Assembly: GCF_009730915.1 (NCBI RefSeq) | Contig: NC_052478.1 | Span: 15,483,808 to 15,547,807 of the forward strand | Length of the DNA: 64,000 nt | Reading direction: 5' to 3' | Source: Dioscorea cayenensis subsp. rotundata | Taxonomy: Eukaryota; Streptophyta; Magnoliopsida; Dioscoreales; Dioscoreaceae | Part shown: positions 25,601 through 37,116 of the stretch, piece by piece | Numbering within the stretch: position 1 is the first letter of the stretch | Layout: every line of letters begins with the position of its first letter | Notes under the pieces: model-generated | Database searches by the model: none | Seen by the model: only the letters and a program-made list of their open reading frames with translations | Told to the model about the DNA's origin: nothing | Translations under genes and position numbers: made by a program

Positions 25601-27824
25601 GTGAAGATCTCATCAGGTAATTGCTTTTTTTTACAACATTGTAACAGATTAACTTTGCTTGTTATTCTTGGGTTTGAAAGGAACTCTAAAGAGATCTGGG
25701 ATAAGTATTTCATGATCTTATAATAGTAGGATTTCATTCCACTATTTATTGATAAAAAGAACATTTTACCCTGATTATGTTGTAACTTTATGCAATTGAG
25801 TTGTTATTATAAAAATATCAATTTCTATATATAGTTCTGTCTGTTTCCTTTATTCATCTTTCTTATGGTGACAGGATTTCTATGTTGTGCATTACTAGGC
25901 AGACCAATCTATGGCATTCTATGAACTGATTAGATTATCATTTGTTATTAGTTCTCAAAAATCACCACCTGCACCTTTTTCACATTTGAACTCAAGCTTT
26001 CAATTAGCATGACATACTGATCATTCATATATGATTCATACAAAATTTGAAATTTTGTCTCTTTTGATTTAGCCACACTATAAACACCCAAAGGAAAAAC
26101 ATTCCATTAATTTTAGTTGCACTCTTTTATTATAAAGGAGGCCATGACTAAGTCTTGAATTTGTTTAAAGGAAGAATTTTATTTATTTTAATTTTTTTTA
26201 ATGAAAATAAACTAAAATTTCACTAATCTTTTATTAATCCAAAAACAACATGAACAACTAGTATGAACCGCTGAAGAGATCCTTATAAGTGCCAGTATCC
26301 ATACATAAATAATAAATCATGTAATTAAATAATTCTATTAAATATTGCCACACCTTCTAGAATGATAATTTGGTTTGTATATTTTAACATTTATACAATT
26401 GTTCTCTATTGAAAGAACATCTGAGCTGCTGTCTATCATCATGATAACATAAACGCAAGTACAAATGGTTCCTCAATTATTGTTGATAGCATGTGCTTCA
26501 AGAATTGCCATCATCACCAGTTCCGCCCTCTTGATGTACTGCATTGGTAGAAGCATACAGTAAGTTAGAGAATTATGGTACAATTGTGTATGCCATTTTA
26601 ACTCATAACAACACATTCATTCAGCTGTCTCTTTTTACTTTATGAAATCCAATTAATTAGTCTTATTCTGTTCTTATTTAATAAAATAAATAATTAAAGC
26701 TTGGTGGGATTTGATGTTAACTGTTAAGCTATCATTCCTTCGGTAGAGAATGAAATCTATTCCTGCTGGTTTTTTAACAATGTAATAAAACATTCAAGTT
26801 TGTCAGTTTAGGTTATAGCTCCTTCTTGTTGTAGTTCCTTTGGTGGAGACTTACATTTCTTCTCCTTGATTATGGGAAATAATTGATGTGTGTAATACAA
26901 GAGGATTGCTCAAGGAAATGCAATGTTGCTGTGTGGATGCTAAGGTGGTTTAAGTTCTCAGTGTTTCTTTGCATTCTTAGAATAACAAATATCAAGTAGA
27001 CACATGCAGCTAGATACATGTATGAATTGATAAGTTTGCTTTAGCTGACTGGCTTGCATGTTTTGTTAGATGATTGTAAATGTATTGCTATCCTAGTATG
27101 GTTACAATATGATACTTAAAATTAGATATAGGCTACTAAATGATGTGATTTCCTTGCCTGAATCTCTTCTTCTGTCTTTTCTATTATTTTCCAATATATA
27201 TTTTCTTTCCTTCATATAAGTCTGGTATTTTTGAAGGAACTCTTCATGGTATAATGTGGACTTGTGTTTGAAGTATGACTATTTTTGGATTGACTAACTT
27301 TTATACATTCTTCACAATTAGATGTGAGGTTTGACTTATTGAATTTTTTTATTGAATAGGAACTGATCATCAATACATAGTTGATTCCACGCGTGCTGCA
27401 ATTTCTAGATCATTCCCTGAACCTAATCTTCATTTATTGCAAAGGTATGGCTGATAGTCATGTGATAAATTACCCCATTTTGGATGATTCATTTGGATTT
27501 ATTAATATGCAAAGGTGAGCAAGCTTATTTCAGTAATATATATATATATATATTACCACTATTTACTTTCTTTCGTTGATTTTCATTTACCTTGATTTTG
27601 TTTAGGAATTCAATGTAATTTTCTTTCCTTGAATGGTTCTTGGTGGCCACCATAAAATAAGACCTGTTTTTTGAAGTCATACAGCTCTTCAATTAATCAA
27701 AGGCTCTAACCATTGATTAGAATTCCTGACTTTGATGATTCTCATGCACTATTTTGTTCTGTGTATTGTTTATTTCTAATGCTTTTTTCAAAAGTTTATT
27801 TACTAAATTAGAAAAAGAACTCAA
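22671..27824 (+). other. Internal region with unidentified exon-like pieces
   Basis: No gene could be identified. 23035-23110 is a purine (GA)n microsatellite followed by GC-richer sequence that looks like a transcribed 5' leader. 23443-23530 is open (MELAEGFLRFLGTFGRVN) and ends at a donor-like CAT|GTGAGT. 25546-25617 is an exon-like block, framed by CAG and GTAATT, reading ISPFAGVTHLLKYHTL. 27360-27445 is another, framed by TAG and GTATGG, containing STRAAISRSFPEPNLHLLQ. I do not recognise these peptides. The rest is AT-rich intron-like sequence. Confidence 0.4.
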
Positions 27825-28402
27825 TTCCCTTTCATCTGAAACTTGGCACAGAACGCATTGAGACTGTACAAGACTTCCTCAAACTTTTGGTCATTGATTC
27901 TGATCGCCTGAGAGTGGTATATATATATATATAAAGTTTTCATTCATCTTTGGACACAGATTTATATAAGTTTCAATTAAAATACACAAAAATAATATGT
28001 TATTGACCTTGGTATATCAGATACTATCATCTATGTCAGACAAGATGTGGGAGGGCACTGTTAATCACGCAAGAACATGCCCCATAGGGTCAAAAAAGAT
28101 ATTTGTTCAATGATCCTTATGGTAATACCGTCTTTTTGAATCCAATATGTGAAGTAGTAGGTGAAATCTTACATGGCAATCTGGTCTATACCCATAATCA
28201 ACTACCAATACAGCAGAAAGTAAGCATTAGGATTTCAATCAATTGAAAGAATAATTAGAATTCAGATATTAAATGAACACCAATGACTTGACTTCTTTTT
28301 TGGCAAGCTTATGTGCAGTCTCTGGCAAAACAGGCATACTACAGCTGGGATAAGCTGGAAGAGACTAAAATTTTCTTTCTAGCAAGTGCTCTCCTTCCAA
28401 GT
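27825..28402 (+). pseudogene. Captured CBP60-like gene fragment
   Basis: Three exon pieces of a calmodulin-binding protein 60 (CBP60) family gene, a plant-specific DNA-binding/defence regulator family. Exon piece 27842-27917 reads ERIETVQDFLKLLVIDSD; piece 28021-28219 starts MSDKMWEGTVNHARTC, frameshifts after CPIG, and continues NDPYGNTVFLNPI; piece 28319-28402 reads SLAKQAYYSWDKLEE. These match, in order, the conserved central domain of CBP60 proteins (WE-TVEHARTC block and the K-AY--W block). The introns keep AG acceptors at 28020 and 28318 and a GT donor at 28220. N- and C-terminal parts are missing; the frameshift makes it non-coding. Retained introns mean it was copied from genomic DNA. 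Family identity is from memory of the conserved motifs. Confidence 0.7.
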
Positions 28403-28756
28403 AATTAAACTGATTCACTACTCTGTTGTGATAATTATATAATCATTATATTTTTAAAGTTCTGTTCAAGTTCTAACATCTTAGAAAACATAATAGTAGA
28501 GCTGCAAGCACAACAATGACTGATGGCGTCTTCTTCATGGCATGCTACCAATCAAGAGATAGCTACTGTAACTAAGTTTCAAATTGAAGGACCTGATGAA
28601 TCTCAACTCTTTGAAGTAGAGTTTCTCTTGGATTTCTTTGGATCAAAATCTCAGCCTGATTGATTTTAATCACATTGATTAAAAAACGAACAAGATGTTG
28701 CTGATCAAGATGTACATCCTAAGGATGTAAATTATTGGTAATGAAGGTGGGTTATT

Positions 28757-28800
28757 ATGTTTGTTCGTAATATATATATATATATATTACGAACAAACAT
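28757..28800. repeat. 44-bp perfect palindrome with AT core
   Basis: Arms ATGTTTGTTCGTAA and its exact complement flank a (TA)n core, making an uninterrupted inverted repeat. It lies between the CBP60-like and ENGase fragments. Confidence 0.9.
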
Positions 28801-28883
28801 CTTTCACTAAATCTGTGCTCTTTTTAAAAAATAAATAGATAATTTTGTTCAAGCTTAAATTTGTGTGGATTCTTGGATTTTGA

Positions 28884-29657
28884 AGGTTTTGGGGACTTTC
28901 ATCATTGAATGGGATGATGGTAAAGTGATATGTGACACTATCCTTACCTCAAAGGACCTTTGCTCATATGTATGCTGAGAGGTTGGCTGCATTAGCTGAA
29001 GCTCTGGGTTTTGATGGCTAGTTGGTGCTTTATCTTTCTTTCTTTGAGATTTATTTTGCCAGTAATTATTTTTGCATAATAGTAGAAAATTGGATTTTAG
29101 TAGTGTTTGTTCTCTTGAATTTTCAAAGGCTCTTTGTTTCTAGTTCATATGAGTTTGACACATAATATTTACTGCAGCTAAACTTAGAAGTTAATTTTAG
29201 CTTGGATCGAATCAGTAACTTGAAAGAATGTTAGCCATTTAACCTCAGTTATGCATTCCTCTGTGTCGGGATCTTTGGTCATATAGTAACTTCTCTTCTC
29301 TTTAAGATTCCTATTATTGAAGTTTCTTAAACTTTCAATCATTTTGCTATAGGTATGATGCTGTAACCATAGATGTAGACTAATCTGGAAAAATTGACTT
29401 AATGAGAAGAACAAGCCTTTTTTTGATGCCTGTGATGGTATATTTGTTAATTACAGTTGGGAGATTAGTGGTTTTTATTTATTTATTTTATAACTTGATT
29501 TGAATTCTTTTCTCATGTAAAAGTCTTGAATAAAGAGTTAGGAGACTAGGAAAATTATCCAAAGCTTTCAGCTGATGTTGCTGGGGAGAGGAGATATGAT
29601 GTGTACATGGGCATTGATGTGTTTGGCCAAAACACATTTGGTGGTGGAGAATGGAAT
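28884..29657 (+). pseudogene. Captured cytosolic ENGase gene fragment
   Basis: Exon pieces of cytosolic endo-beta-N-acetylglucosaminidase (glycoside hydrolase family 85), which trims free N-glycans in the cytosol. 28884-29015 reads VLGTFIIEWDDGKVICDTIL then, after a frameshift, HMYAERLAALAEALGFDG followed by a stop. 29190-29450 is decayed but shows YDAVTI and, in the next frame, LNEKNKPFFDACDGIFVNY. 29545-29657 reads NYPKLSADVAGERRYDVYMG, IDVFGQNTFGGGEWN and ends at a GT donor. The order matches the GH85 catalytic domain; the part before VLGTF and everything after GGGEWN are missing. Introns are retained between pieces. Stops and frameshifts rule out an active enzyme. Confidence 0.85.
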
Positions 29658-30062
29658 GTATGTTTTCCTTGATACTTATTTGATATCACATTGTTGTTTA
29701 TGTTTAAGGTTTAGATAATTTTTTTCCTAACAGTTTTATGTGGCTGAATATTTGTCTTATATGTTTCATTTATTGAAGTTTCATTTTTTTCTGTAATTTA
29801 TTTTTTAATAGAACTGATTTAAATTTAGCTTTAAGAAATTCAATGTCAAAATGTAAGTCTCCATTTCCTTTTTCATAGATCCTAATTTGTTTTGTTCTGT
29901 ATTTTTTGTTCAAACTAAAATGCATTTAAAATCTTTAGCCTCAAGCCGATTCCTATTATGAAAAAAAGTCTGTCATCAGCATGGACACTCAAAAGCCAAG
30001 GAATGTGATGGAAAATCCTTCTACTATGAAATTAGAGACAAATGCAGTAACTTTGACAAGTA

Positions 30063-30106
30063 CTTCTCTAGTTTCCAATGATGATCAGTGTACTGCAGAG
30101 TCGCTA
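30063..30106 (+). repeat. 44-bp direct repeat, left copy
   Basis: Starts CTTCTCTAGTTTCCAATGAT and ends GCAGAGTCGCTA; matches 30999-31042 with two mismatches. It lies 160 bp upstream of the annexin fragment, which the two copies enclose. Confidence 0.9.
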
Positions 30107-30264
30107 GCTGGCATTCATTTAATGGACTGTGTTTTGTTTAAAGATATTGACTCTGTCTTCCAAGTCTAATGACACATATAAAAGATAGAAATTTGATGAA
30201 TGGCTTCAAACATAGCTTAATCTTAGGAATGACTTCAGTGTGTGTGTATTAGTATCCAAACTAA

Positions 30265-30990
30265 AGATTTATGTTTGCATTACTAGGGTGGGGAACTGAT
30301 GATAAGACAGTAATTGCAATCATGGCATACAGGAACTCAACGCAAAGGAAACATATTCAAGAAGCCTATGAAGAACTCTACAAAGAGAGTCTCACCAAAA
30401 GGGTTGAATTTGAACTCAATGGTAATCATGAGGTACTTGCATTGACTTGCATTTTTATCTCATCTTAATCTTATCAGATCCATATACATAAAATTTTATC
30501 TCTCAATGCAGAAAGTTGTGTATCGATGGATGTTCAATCCAATTGAAAGAGATGTAATTCTTGCTAACATAACACTGTAGAAGACTATTGATAACCTTGT
30601 TATCATTGAAATAGCCTGCATAAATTCACCTGCTGATCTTCTTGTAGTGAAGCAAGCCTATCAAGCTCTGTACAAATAGTCTTTGGAGGAAGATGCGGTT
30701 GCATGCACTTCCGGCGACTTGCCAAGGCATGTCATTAAACTAGAACTACCATGTTAGCTCTTTTCATATAGTTCTATGCTAAAAAATTGTGTTGCAGCTC
30801 CTCACTAGATTATTGGGCACATATTGGTACAATGGCGATGAGATCGACGTTAAATTAGCTCAGTCAAAGGCCTTGATTATCCATGATGCTATCAAGTGCA
30901 AGAACTATAACCATGAAGATATCATCAGAATACTGACTACTCAGAGTAAAGCACAACTCAATGCTACATTCAATCATTATACTATTTGAG
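30265..30990 (+). pseudogene. Captured annexin gene fragment
   Basis: Exon pieces of a plant annexin (calcium-dependent phospholipid-binding protein). 30268-30432 encodes most of repeat 1 with the calcium-site motif GWGTDDK and AYRNSTQRKHIQEAYEELY; a GT-AG intron runs 30433-30511. 30512-30727 continues RWMFNPIERDVILANI, then a stop, then repeat-2 sequence SPADLLVVKQAYQALYK followed by a stop. After a second intron, 30798-30989 encodes repeat 3 (YNGDEIDVKLAQSKAL, YNHEDIIRILTTQSKAQLNA). The N-terminal residues and the whole of repeat 4 are absent. An open stretch just upstream (29981-30168, MDTQKPRNVMENPSTMK) is not annexin and is unidentified. Non-functional; captured with introns. Confidence 0.88.
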
Positions 30991-30998
30991 ATTACTGT

Positions 30999-31042
30999 CT
31001 TCTCTAGTTTCCAATGATGATCAGTCTACCGCAGAGTCGCTA
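30999..31042 (+). repeat. 44-bp direct repeat, right copy
   Basis: Second copy of 30063-30106, beginning 10 bp after the annexin piece ends. Confidence 0.9.
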
Positions 31043-31162
31043 ATAGTATTTAAATGCTTTGGAGAGGCTATTTGTTATACTATTTGTGTTTTGCCATTTG
31101 ATACTACTATTTTTATGGTGTAAAATTAATAAATTAAAATATTAATATTGTCTTTTATAATT

Positions 31163-31190
31163 TCTCATATATATATATATATATATATAT
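31163..31190. repeat. (AT)n microsatellite
   Basis: Uninterrupted alternating AT run of about 26 bp within AT-rich sequence ahead of the right subterminal repeats. Confidence 0.9.
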
Positions 31191-31249
31191 CTTTGTTTGT
31201 CTATATTAGAAATAGAGTTGATTAGTTATTAAAATATCTACTCAATTTA

Positions 31250-31576
31250 CAAGCCTTATAACGGCAAATACTATAAGGTACCAAAAAATCTAAAAGACTT
31301 ATAGCGGCAGAAATATTTTTTCACTATAAAATTTATAGCGATAAAATTTTTCGTAGCTATAGGGATATTAAACAAATCTATATAATTTATAGCGGCAAAA
31401 ATGTTGTCATTATAGAATTTATAGCGGCAAAAATTTTCCACCGCTACAGATTATTGTGTAGTTATAATCTTAATAGATGGGATAGCAGCAAATGTGTACA
31501 TTTGTTGCAAAAACCATATAGCGATTGAGGTTTTAGTGGCTAATTAGCTATTTGCCGCTATAATAATATTGAGGCT
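31250..31576. repeat. Right subterminal repeats of gene-capturing CACTA
   Basis: Seven or so copies of 'ttatagcggcaaaa'-type units, in both orientations, related to those at 22300-22660. The array resumes after the inserted solo LTR at 33423-33480 and ends with the terminal TTTTTCTTGTAGTG. Confidence 0.82.
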
Positions 31577-33417
31577 TGATAAGTGCTTGTGTATTAGTAA
31601 TACGAAGTATTCTTTTCTTATTATGAGCATTACTTTTATTAGGTTTTAGCGCTAATGCATGTGTATTTATGAACTTTTGTGCATGAAGGGTTGTGAAGCC
31701 AAATATGAAAGAAAAAAGCCAAAGTGGATTGCGATTGTACTTTGTTGATGAAGTCTTAGAGTGAACAAATGTGAAGACACAAGTTGTGATTGAAGATACG
31801 TGAATGTGTGCCAACCTCCATGCGCTCAAGCAATTATAATGGTTTGGAGGGGCACAAAGGCAGTCACATTTGCGTATCCCGACTTGTGCAATGATAGCAA
31901 GATCTTCACTAATGAGATCTTTTATTGAAGAAGCGATGCGATTTATGACATAGACATGTGCCCGTTTATGTTGCCTCGATGAAAAGTATGAATTCGGGAG
32001 TATTTTGGCTGAGTACTATAGCAGGTTGCTTTAGCAAATCACTGCAATAATTTACTGTAGCAGTTACTGTTTACAGCCTACAAAAAATTAGATTTCCAGA
32101 AATCCACACCAGTGTGTGGAAATTTCACACGCTCGTGTGGATTCCCGATTCCAGCCTATATAAAGCCGCGAACAACCCCGATTTCATCATTTCTTCTATC
32201 TTTTCTCCAACTTTTGGGTAGCCGGCTGCTAGGGTTTAGTGTCTTTGGCAAGTCTTTTGGAGTGGTTCTACAACTTCGACACTGCGTTCTCTTGGAAGAT
32301 AGTCATTGGGGGAGCTTTCGTCAGCACCTATCCGGCGAGGTGTGCCCTAGGCTTGATAAGGGGTCCTTTGGAGAGGACGAGGCAACTCCACAAGACCATC
32401 GATACGAATACCGAAGGGGTTTTCCTATGGATTACATGTTTTTACTTTCGATTTCATTATTGATTGTATCTTGCTCCATGGAGAGCTAAACCCTAGTGGG
32501 TACTTGGATTTGTAAACCCTAGGATGCATTTGTTTAATTAACCTTTTATTATGTTTTTCTTAATTGATGTCTTTAATTGAGTTCCAATCTTGAATGCTTG
32601 TTGAATGATTTCTCCCTTAGAGTGACACTAGGGTTGAGAGTCCATCTTGGTAATCTTTGTGAGTGAGTGAGTGACACACCATGAGGGTTAGACAAAGTAA
32701 GATTGGAGAGGGTCGAGAGGGTGAGTCGAGAGGTAGTAAAGCGTCCCCTTTCTCCTCCGATGTAATTTATCCTACCTCCACATTCCAAGATTTCTTTGCG
32801 GTCACAATAGAGTGAAGGGTTAAGGAATGAACTTCGTTGGGGCTTAGTTACATAAGCAACAGAGTGAAGTGTTGATGTGACTTTAACACCTGGGGCTTAA
32901 TTGTGACTATGGGTCTTTCGCCTTGACCAACGGGTTAGATCTACATATAGGAATAAGATTTATCACTTGGAATCCCTAGAGCTTCTTGCAACTTTACACA
33001 GTGTGAGGTGTTGAGACGGGTTGATTTTTCCGCCGGGGTATAGTGTAGAGTTATTCATGGTTGACCTTAGGTTTGGGACCGTGTGTTTAAGGATGTCCAC
33101 GACTCATTAAGCATTAGTTAGGAAGCATAATAGTTGGTTTCGCACTTGAAGTAGTAATCCTAGGAGGAACAATATCCGAGTACTCCACTTTTATCGGTTG
33201 TCTTTCCTCTCATTTTATTGTGCCTCTTGTTCTTATTTTCTTTAGTTTGTTTGCATCAATCTTTATCCACAACATCATTATTTCATCTCCACTTAGTTAA
33301 GTAGCAATCTTGGTGTTTCTATTCCTTATTCCCTGTGGATACAATACCCCACTCATCTGGGATTTATTACTTCAACAAACCCGTGCACTTGTGAGTCACA
33401 CGCAAGGGGTGTTGTCA
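31577..33417 (+). mobile_element. Solo gypsy LTR inside the CACTA, TSD AGGCT
   Basis: 1,841-bp LTR, starts TGATAAGTGCTTGTG and ends GGTGTTGTCA, flanked by a perfect AGGCT duplication (31572-31576 and 33418-33422). Contains dyads CACACCAGTGTGTGG (32104) and CACACGCTCGTGTGG (32127), TATA box TATATAAA at 32157-32164, and an open frame 32112-32489. The alternative frame 32239-32463 contains the peptide ARCALGLIRGPLERTRQL found in other LTR copies. No primer site or internal region. Confidence 0.92.
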
Positions 33418-33483
33418 AGGCTAAAATGGAACCTATAGGGGCAAATTTTTCTGCCTCTATATGTCCTTTTTCTTGTAGTGTAT

Positions 33484-35110
33484 GATTTTCTTTGAGTGTG
33501 AACAATAATAAAAAAAATTTAAAAATTATATCTAATCATAAATTTATTTGTAAAACAGGGCCTCCATATTTAAGAAGAAAAATTGATATTTATTGATTAA
33601 ACAAATTCTAGAAATTAACATGTTATTTAAAAAAAAATAATGACACAAATTAATATTGTATACCATGACCCGGTAACAAAAATTGAGGTAACCTCACTTT
33701 TAGCGGGAAAATGGTGAGTAGAATTCCATTTCAATGCTAACCAAACACCAGAAATCGTTGAAGTCACACTTCAATATTTTCAACTCCACTATTGAAACTG
33801 AGAAAACGGTTGGAGAAGTGACACTTCCCTAACCAACCAAAGACACAGAATTCCCTAAGCAACCAAAGGCACACAATTGACGCTTCTCAATGATGTCAAA
33901 CTTCCAATGAATTGACACTTCCAAACTTTCATGATTTCGGTGGAGCACTTTCTGAACATAATATTCCCATATTGTCCATGTTGTTCTCCATTTTGGTTTT
34001 TATGATTTAATTCATTATAAAATGCAGACAATTGTTTGTTTTGTATGGTACCCAAATTCCATTATTTGATTCAATCCTAGACATTTTGCATGCATAATTA
34101 GGTGATGTTTAGATTACTACAAGGAGGATTCAATCCATAAATGCTAACTTTGCCTACTTAATTTTTGACATGACTTCCAAATCCATTGTATAGAACAATG
34201 CAAAATAGAGGAACAAGATGAACCAATTAACCAAGGGTTCTCTTAAGTCAACTGCAAGTTTTGAACCCTTCTTGAAAGGCTAGATGTTATGCGCCATAAT
34301 TTTCATGAATCATTAGTTAAATTCAGTTTCTTGTTTCATATGTTGATAATTGTTGAAGAAGATGATCTCAACATGTTGGTGAAAAAGAGCTACTCACTTT
34401 TGTTAACTGGGTTTTTATATATGACTCTTTCTAGAAATCAATGCCTTTCCGTGGGTTATACATGAAATTTTTGTTAGTGAAAATTGAGATATGCAACCTC
34501 TTGTTGTCACATCTACTCTATTGTTGAAAATAAAATCTTTGCAACTAATTTTCCTTTTAGATAGAAGCCCTATATAAAAACTATAGATTTTTTCTTTTAT
34601 TTGTACAATAAATACATAAACTTTTCCATTGCTAATTACTATTGGTGCCGCATTATATATTATTTGAGAACTTGGCAAACTTTTTCACTTCTATTGAATT
34701 TTATGTTAATCAGTGATACCACGAGGAATTTGTCACATATATGCTTTAAGGGTCCTAATTCGAAAGTTGGAAATGTTAGAAGCTATAAATGGCACAACGA
34801 CCTCAACAAGAAACTAGAAAGAAGGACTTTATTCTAAAGTAAAATATATAAAAATACTTTTTATTTATTCTTCACATCGTACAAAATACAACAAACTTAA
34901 CATTCCTTAACTCTAAACTCCTAAATCAATAACTCTAAACCTTAGTTAGTTTATTCACATAGAATACACAAATTGTATGTGTATATATGTATGATTTATG
35001 AAACACCAATTTTATGTACGTTTTAAAAGTTATGGAAAAATACACGTCTTTTTAAATTCAAATGTATTAACCATGAAAAAAACTTAAAACCCCAATTTTT
35101 TAAAAATACA
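33484..35110. other. Intergenic, no gene seen
   Basis: No recognisable coding sequence. 33690-33850 has repeated phrases about 'aagtgacacttcc/ttgacacttcc' suggestive of a small degraded repeat. 34835-34935 resembles, in reverse complement, 60040-60150 (shared 'ttattta-ttcttca' and 'aacttaacattccttaactc' phrases), so a short interspersed or MITE-like repeat is probably present. Confidence 0.4.
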
Positions 35111-36982
35111 TGATAAGTGTTTGTGTGATAGGAATGCGAAGTGTTCTCTCCTTATGATGAGCATTACTTTTATCAGGTTTTAACGCTAATATATGTGCAT
35201 TAATGTTACTTTCATGCATATAGGGTTGTTAAGCCGAATGTTAGAGAAAGAAGCTAATATAGATCGTGAATGCACCATTTGGAGGAAATATTGAGAAGGA
35301 TCAAACACGAAGACATAAATCGGGCTCAAGATGCGAGAATGTGTGCCAACCTCCGTGTATTCAAGTTAAGACAATGATTTGGAGGGGCACAAAAACAGTC
35401 ATATTCGAGTATCCCGGCTTGTGCATTAATAGCAAGATCTTCACTGATGAAGCCGTTATTGAAGAAGCAAAGCGACCTATGACGTAAATGTGTGCCCATT
35501 TATGTTACCTCGATGAAAACATAGATTCGGGAGTGTTTCGGGCCGGTACTACAGTAGAGCACTTTAGTAAATACTGTAGCAATTCATTATAGCAGGTACT
35601 GTTCACAGCCGACTGAGAAAAGTGAATTCCAGATAATCCACACGGGCATGTGGAAATTATCCATGCCCGTGTGGAAACTCCACGAGCCATGTGGTGAATC
35701 CACAGGGGTGTGTGGATTCCTGATTCCAGCCCTATTTAAGGTCGATTTCAGCCACGATTTCAACATTCTTTTCTCCATCTTTTCCCCAACTTGAGAGAGG
35801 GTGGCGACTAGGGTTTGGAGAGGTACTGGCTAGGGATTGGGAGAGATTCTACGGCTCCGACATCGTACTCCGTTTGGAAGAAGGTTAGTGGCAGAGCTTT
35901 CGTTGACACCGATCCGGCGAGGTGTATCCTAGGCCGGATGAAGGGACCCTTGGACGAGTAGAGGCTTCTCCACAAGACCATCGTCACTACTATCGAGGGA
36001 TTTTTCTATAGATTACTTATTTTTACATTCAATTTCATTGATTGTAACTAGCTCTATGGAGAGCTAAACCCCCTAATGGATACTTGGATTTGTGAATCCT
36101 AGGATGTATTTGTTTCATTAAACCTTTCATTATGCTTTCTTTAATTGATATTCTAATTGAGTTCCAATCTTGAATACTTGATTGTGTGAATATTTCCTTA
36201 GAGTGACACTAGGGTTGAGGATTCTTATTGGTAACCCTTGTGAGTGAGTGACACACCACGAGAGTTAAACAAAGCTAGATTGGAGAGGGTTGAGAGGGTG
36301 AGTCGAGAGGTAACGGAGCGTCCCCTTTCCCCTTCGATGTGATTTATCCTACCTGCATTTCCTCGAGTTCTTTGCGGTCATAGTAGAGTGAATGGGCTAA
36401 GGGATGACCTTCCATTGGGGATTTGTTGCAGAGGCAACGGAGTTAAGCATTGAAGTGATTTTAGCACATAGGACTTAATTGTGACTAGGGAACTTCTACC
36501 TGGACCAAAGGGTTAGGTCTACATTTAGGAAGATGATTTATCACTTGAATCCCTAGAACTTATTGCGATTCTATGCGAGTGCGAGGTTCAGAGATTGTTC
36601 AATTTCTCCTCCAGGACATGTATAGAGTTAGGTATTATTGACCTTAGATTTGGGACCATGTATTGAAGGATCTCCACGACTCGTTAATGTATTAGTTAGA
36701 AAGCATAATAGAGGGTTTTGCACTTGAAACGATTGTCCTAGGCTGAGCGATATCCGGGTACCCCATTTTTATCGATTGCCTTACGTGTGCTCTCTTTCTT
36801 GTCTCTTTTACTTTTGTTACGTTATATCTTGTCACACAATTATTATTCACTTTACGCTTATTTAAGAAACAATTTAAGTGCTTTTATTCCCTACTCCCTG
36901 TGGATACGATACCCATTCATCTGGGATTTATTACTTCAACAAACCTGTGCACTTGCGGGACATATGCAAGAGGCGTTTGTCA
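35111..36982 (+). mobile_element. Solo gypsy LTR, TSD ATACA
   Basis: 1,872-bp LTR of the same family as 31577-33417. Starts TGATAAGTGTTTGTG, ends GGCGTTTGTCA, flanked by perfect ATACA (35106-35110 and 36983-36987). Carries a striking dyad cluster at 35638-35720 (CACACGGGCATGTGGAAA and variants), TATA-like TATTTAA at 35733-35739 and the R-U5 tail. No internal region. Confidence 0.92.
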
Positions 36983-37004
36983 ATACAACTAATCGTTTAA
37001 CCCA

Positions 37005-37116
37005 AAAATTTGACTTTGGCTAAAATACAAAATGATTTCTCTAACCTAACTTTGACATTGGCCAGAATGCGAAAATATTTCTCTAACCTTAAAATTGACT
37101 TTGGCTAGAATACAAG
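37005..37116. repeat. Short tandem repeat, about 43-bp unit
   Basis: About 2.6 copies of a unit with 'tttgactttggctaaaatac ... atttctctaacct'. Not assigned to a known family. Confidence 0.75.

Larger units (their letters stand above)
22288..33480. mobile_element. Gene-capturing non-autonomous CACTA element, TSD TAT
   Basis: Left end CACTGCAACAAAATTGG (22288) and right end, read inward on the minus strand, CACTACAAGAAAAAGGAC (33480). Both are flanked by the trinucleotide TAT (22285-22287 and 33481-33483), the 3-bp duplication expected for CACTA elements. Subterminal zones of short repeats built on AGCGGCAAA/TAGCGGC lie at both ends (22300-22660; 31260-31560; 33430-33460). Size is about 11.2 kb, or about 9.35 kb without the solo LTR 31577-33417. 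No transposase is present; instead there are exon/intron pieces of CBP60-like, ENGase and annexin genes. This is the Pack-type arrangement. Boundaries are seen directly; transposition by capture is inferred. Confidence 0.87.

Noticed and set aside
29184..29414. 76-codon minus-strand frame as a gene
   Set aside because: It is antisense to the ENGase fragment.
29981..30990. Functional annexin gene
   Set aside because: Stops in repeats 1-2, no repeat 4, no N-terminus, and location inside a transposon.
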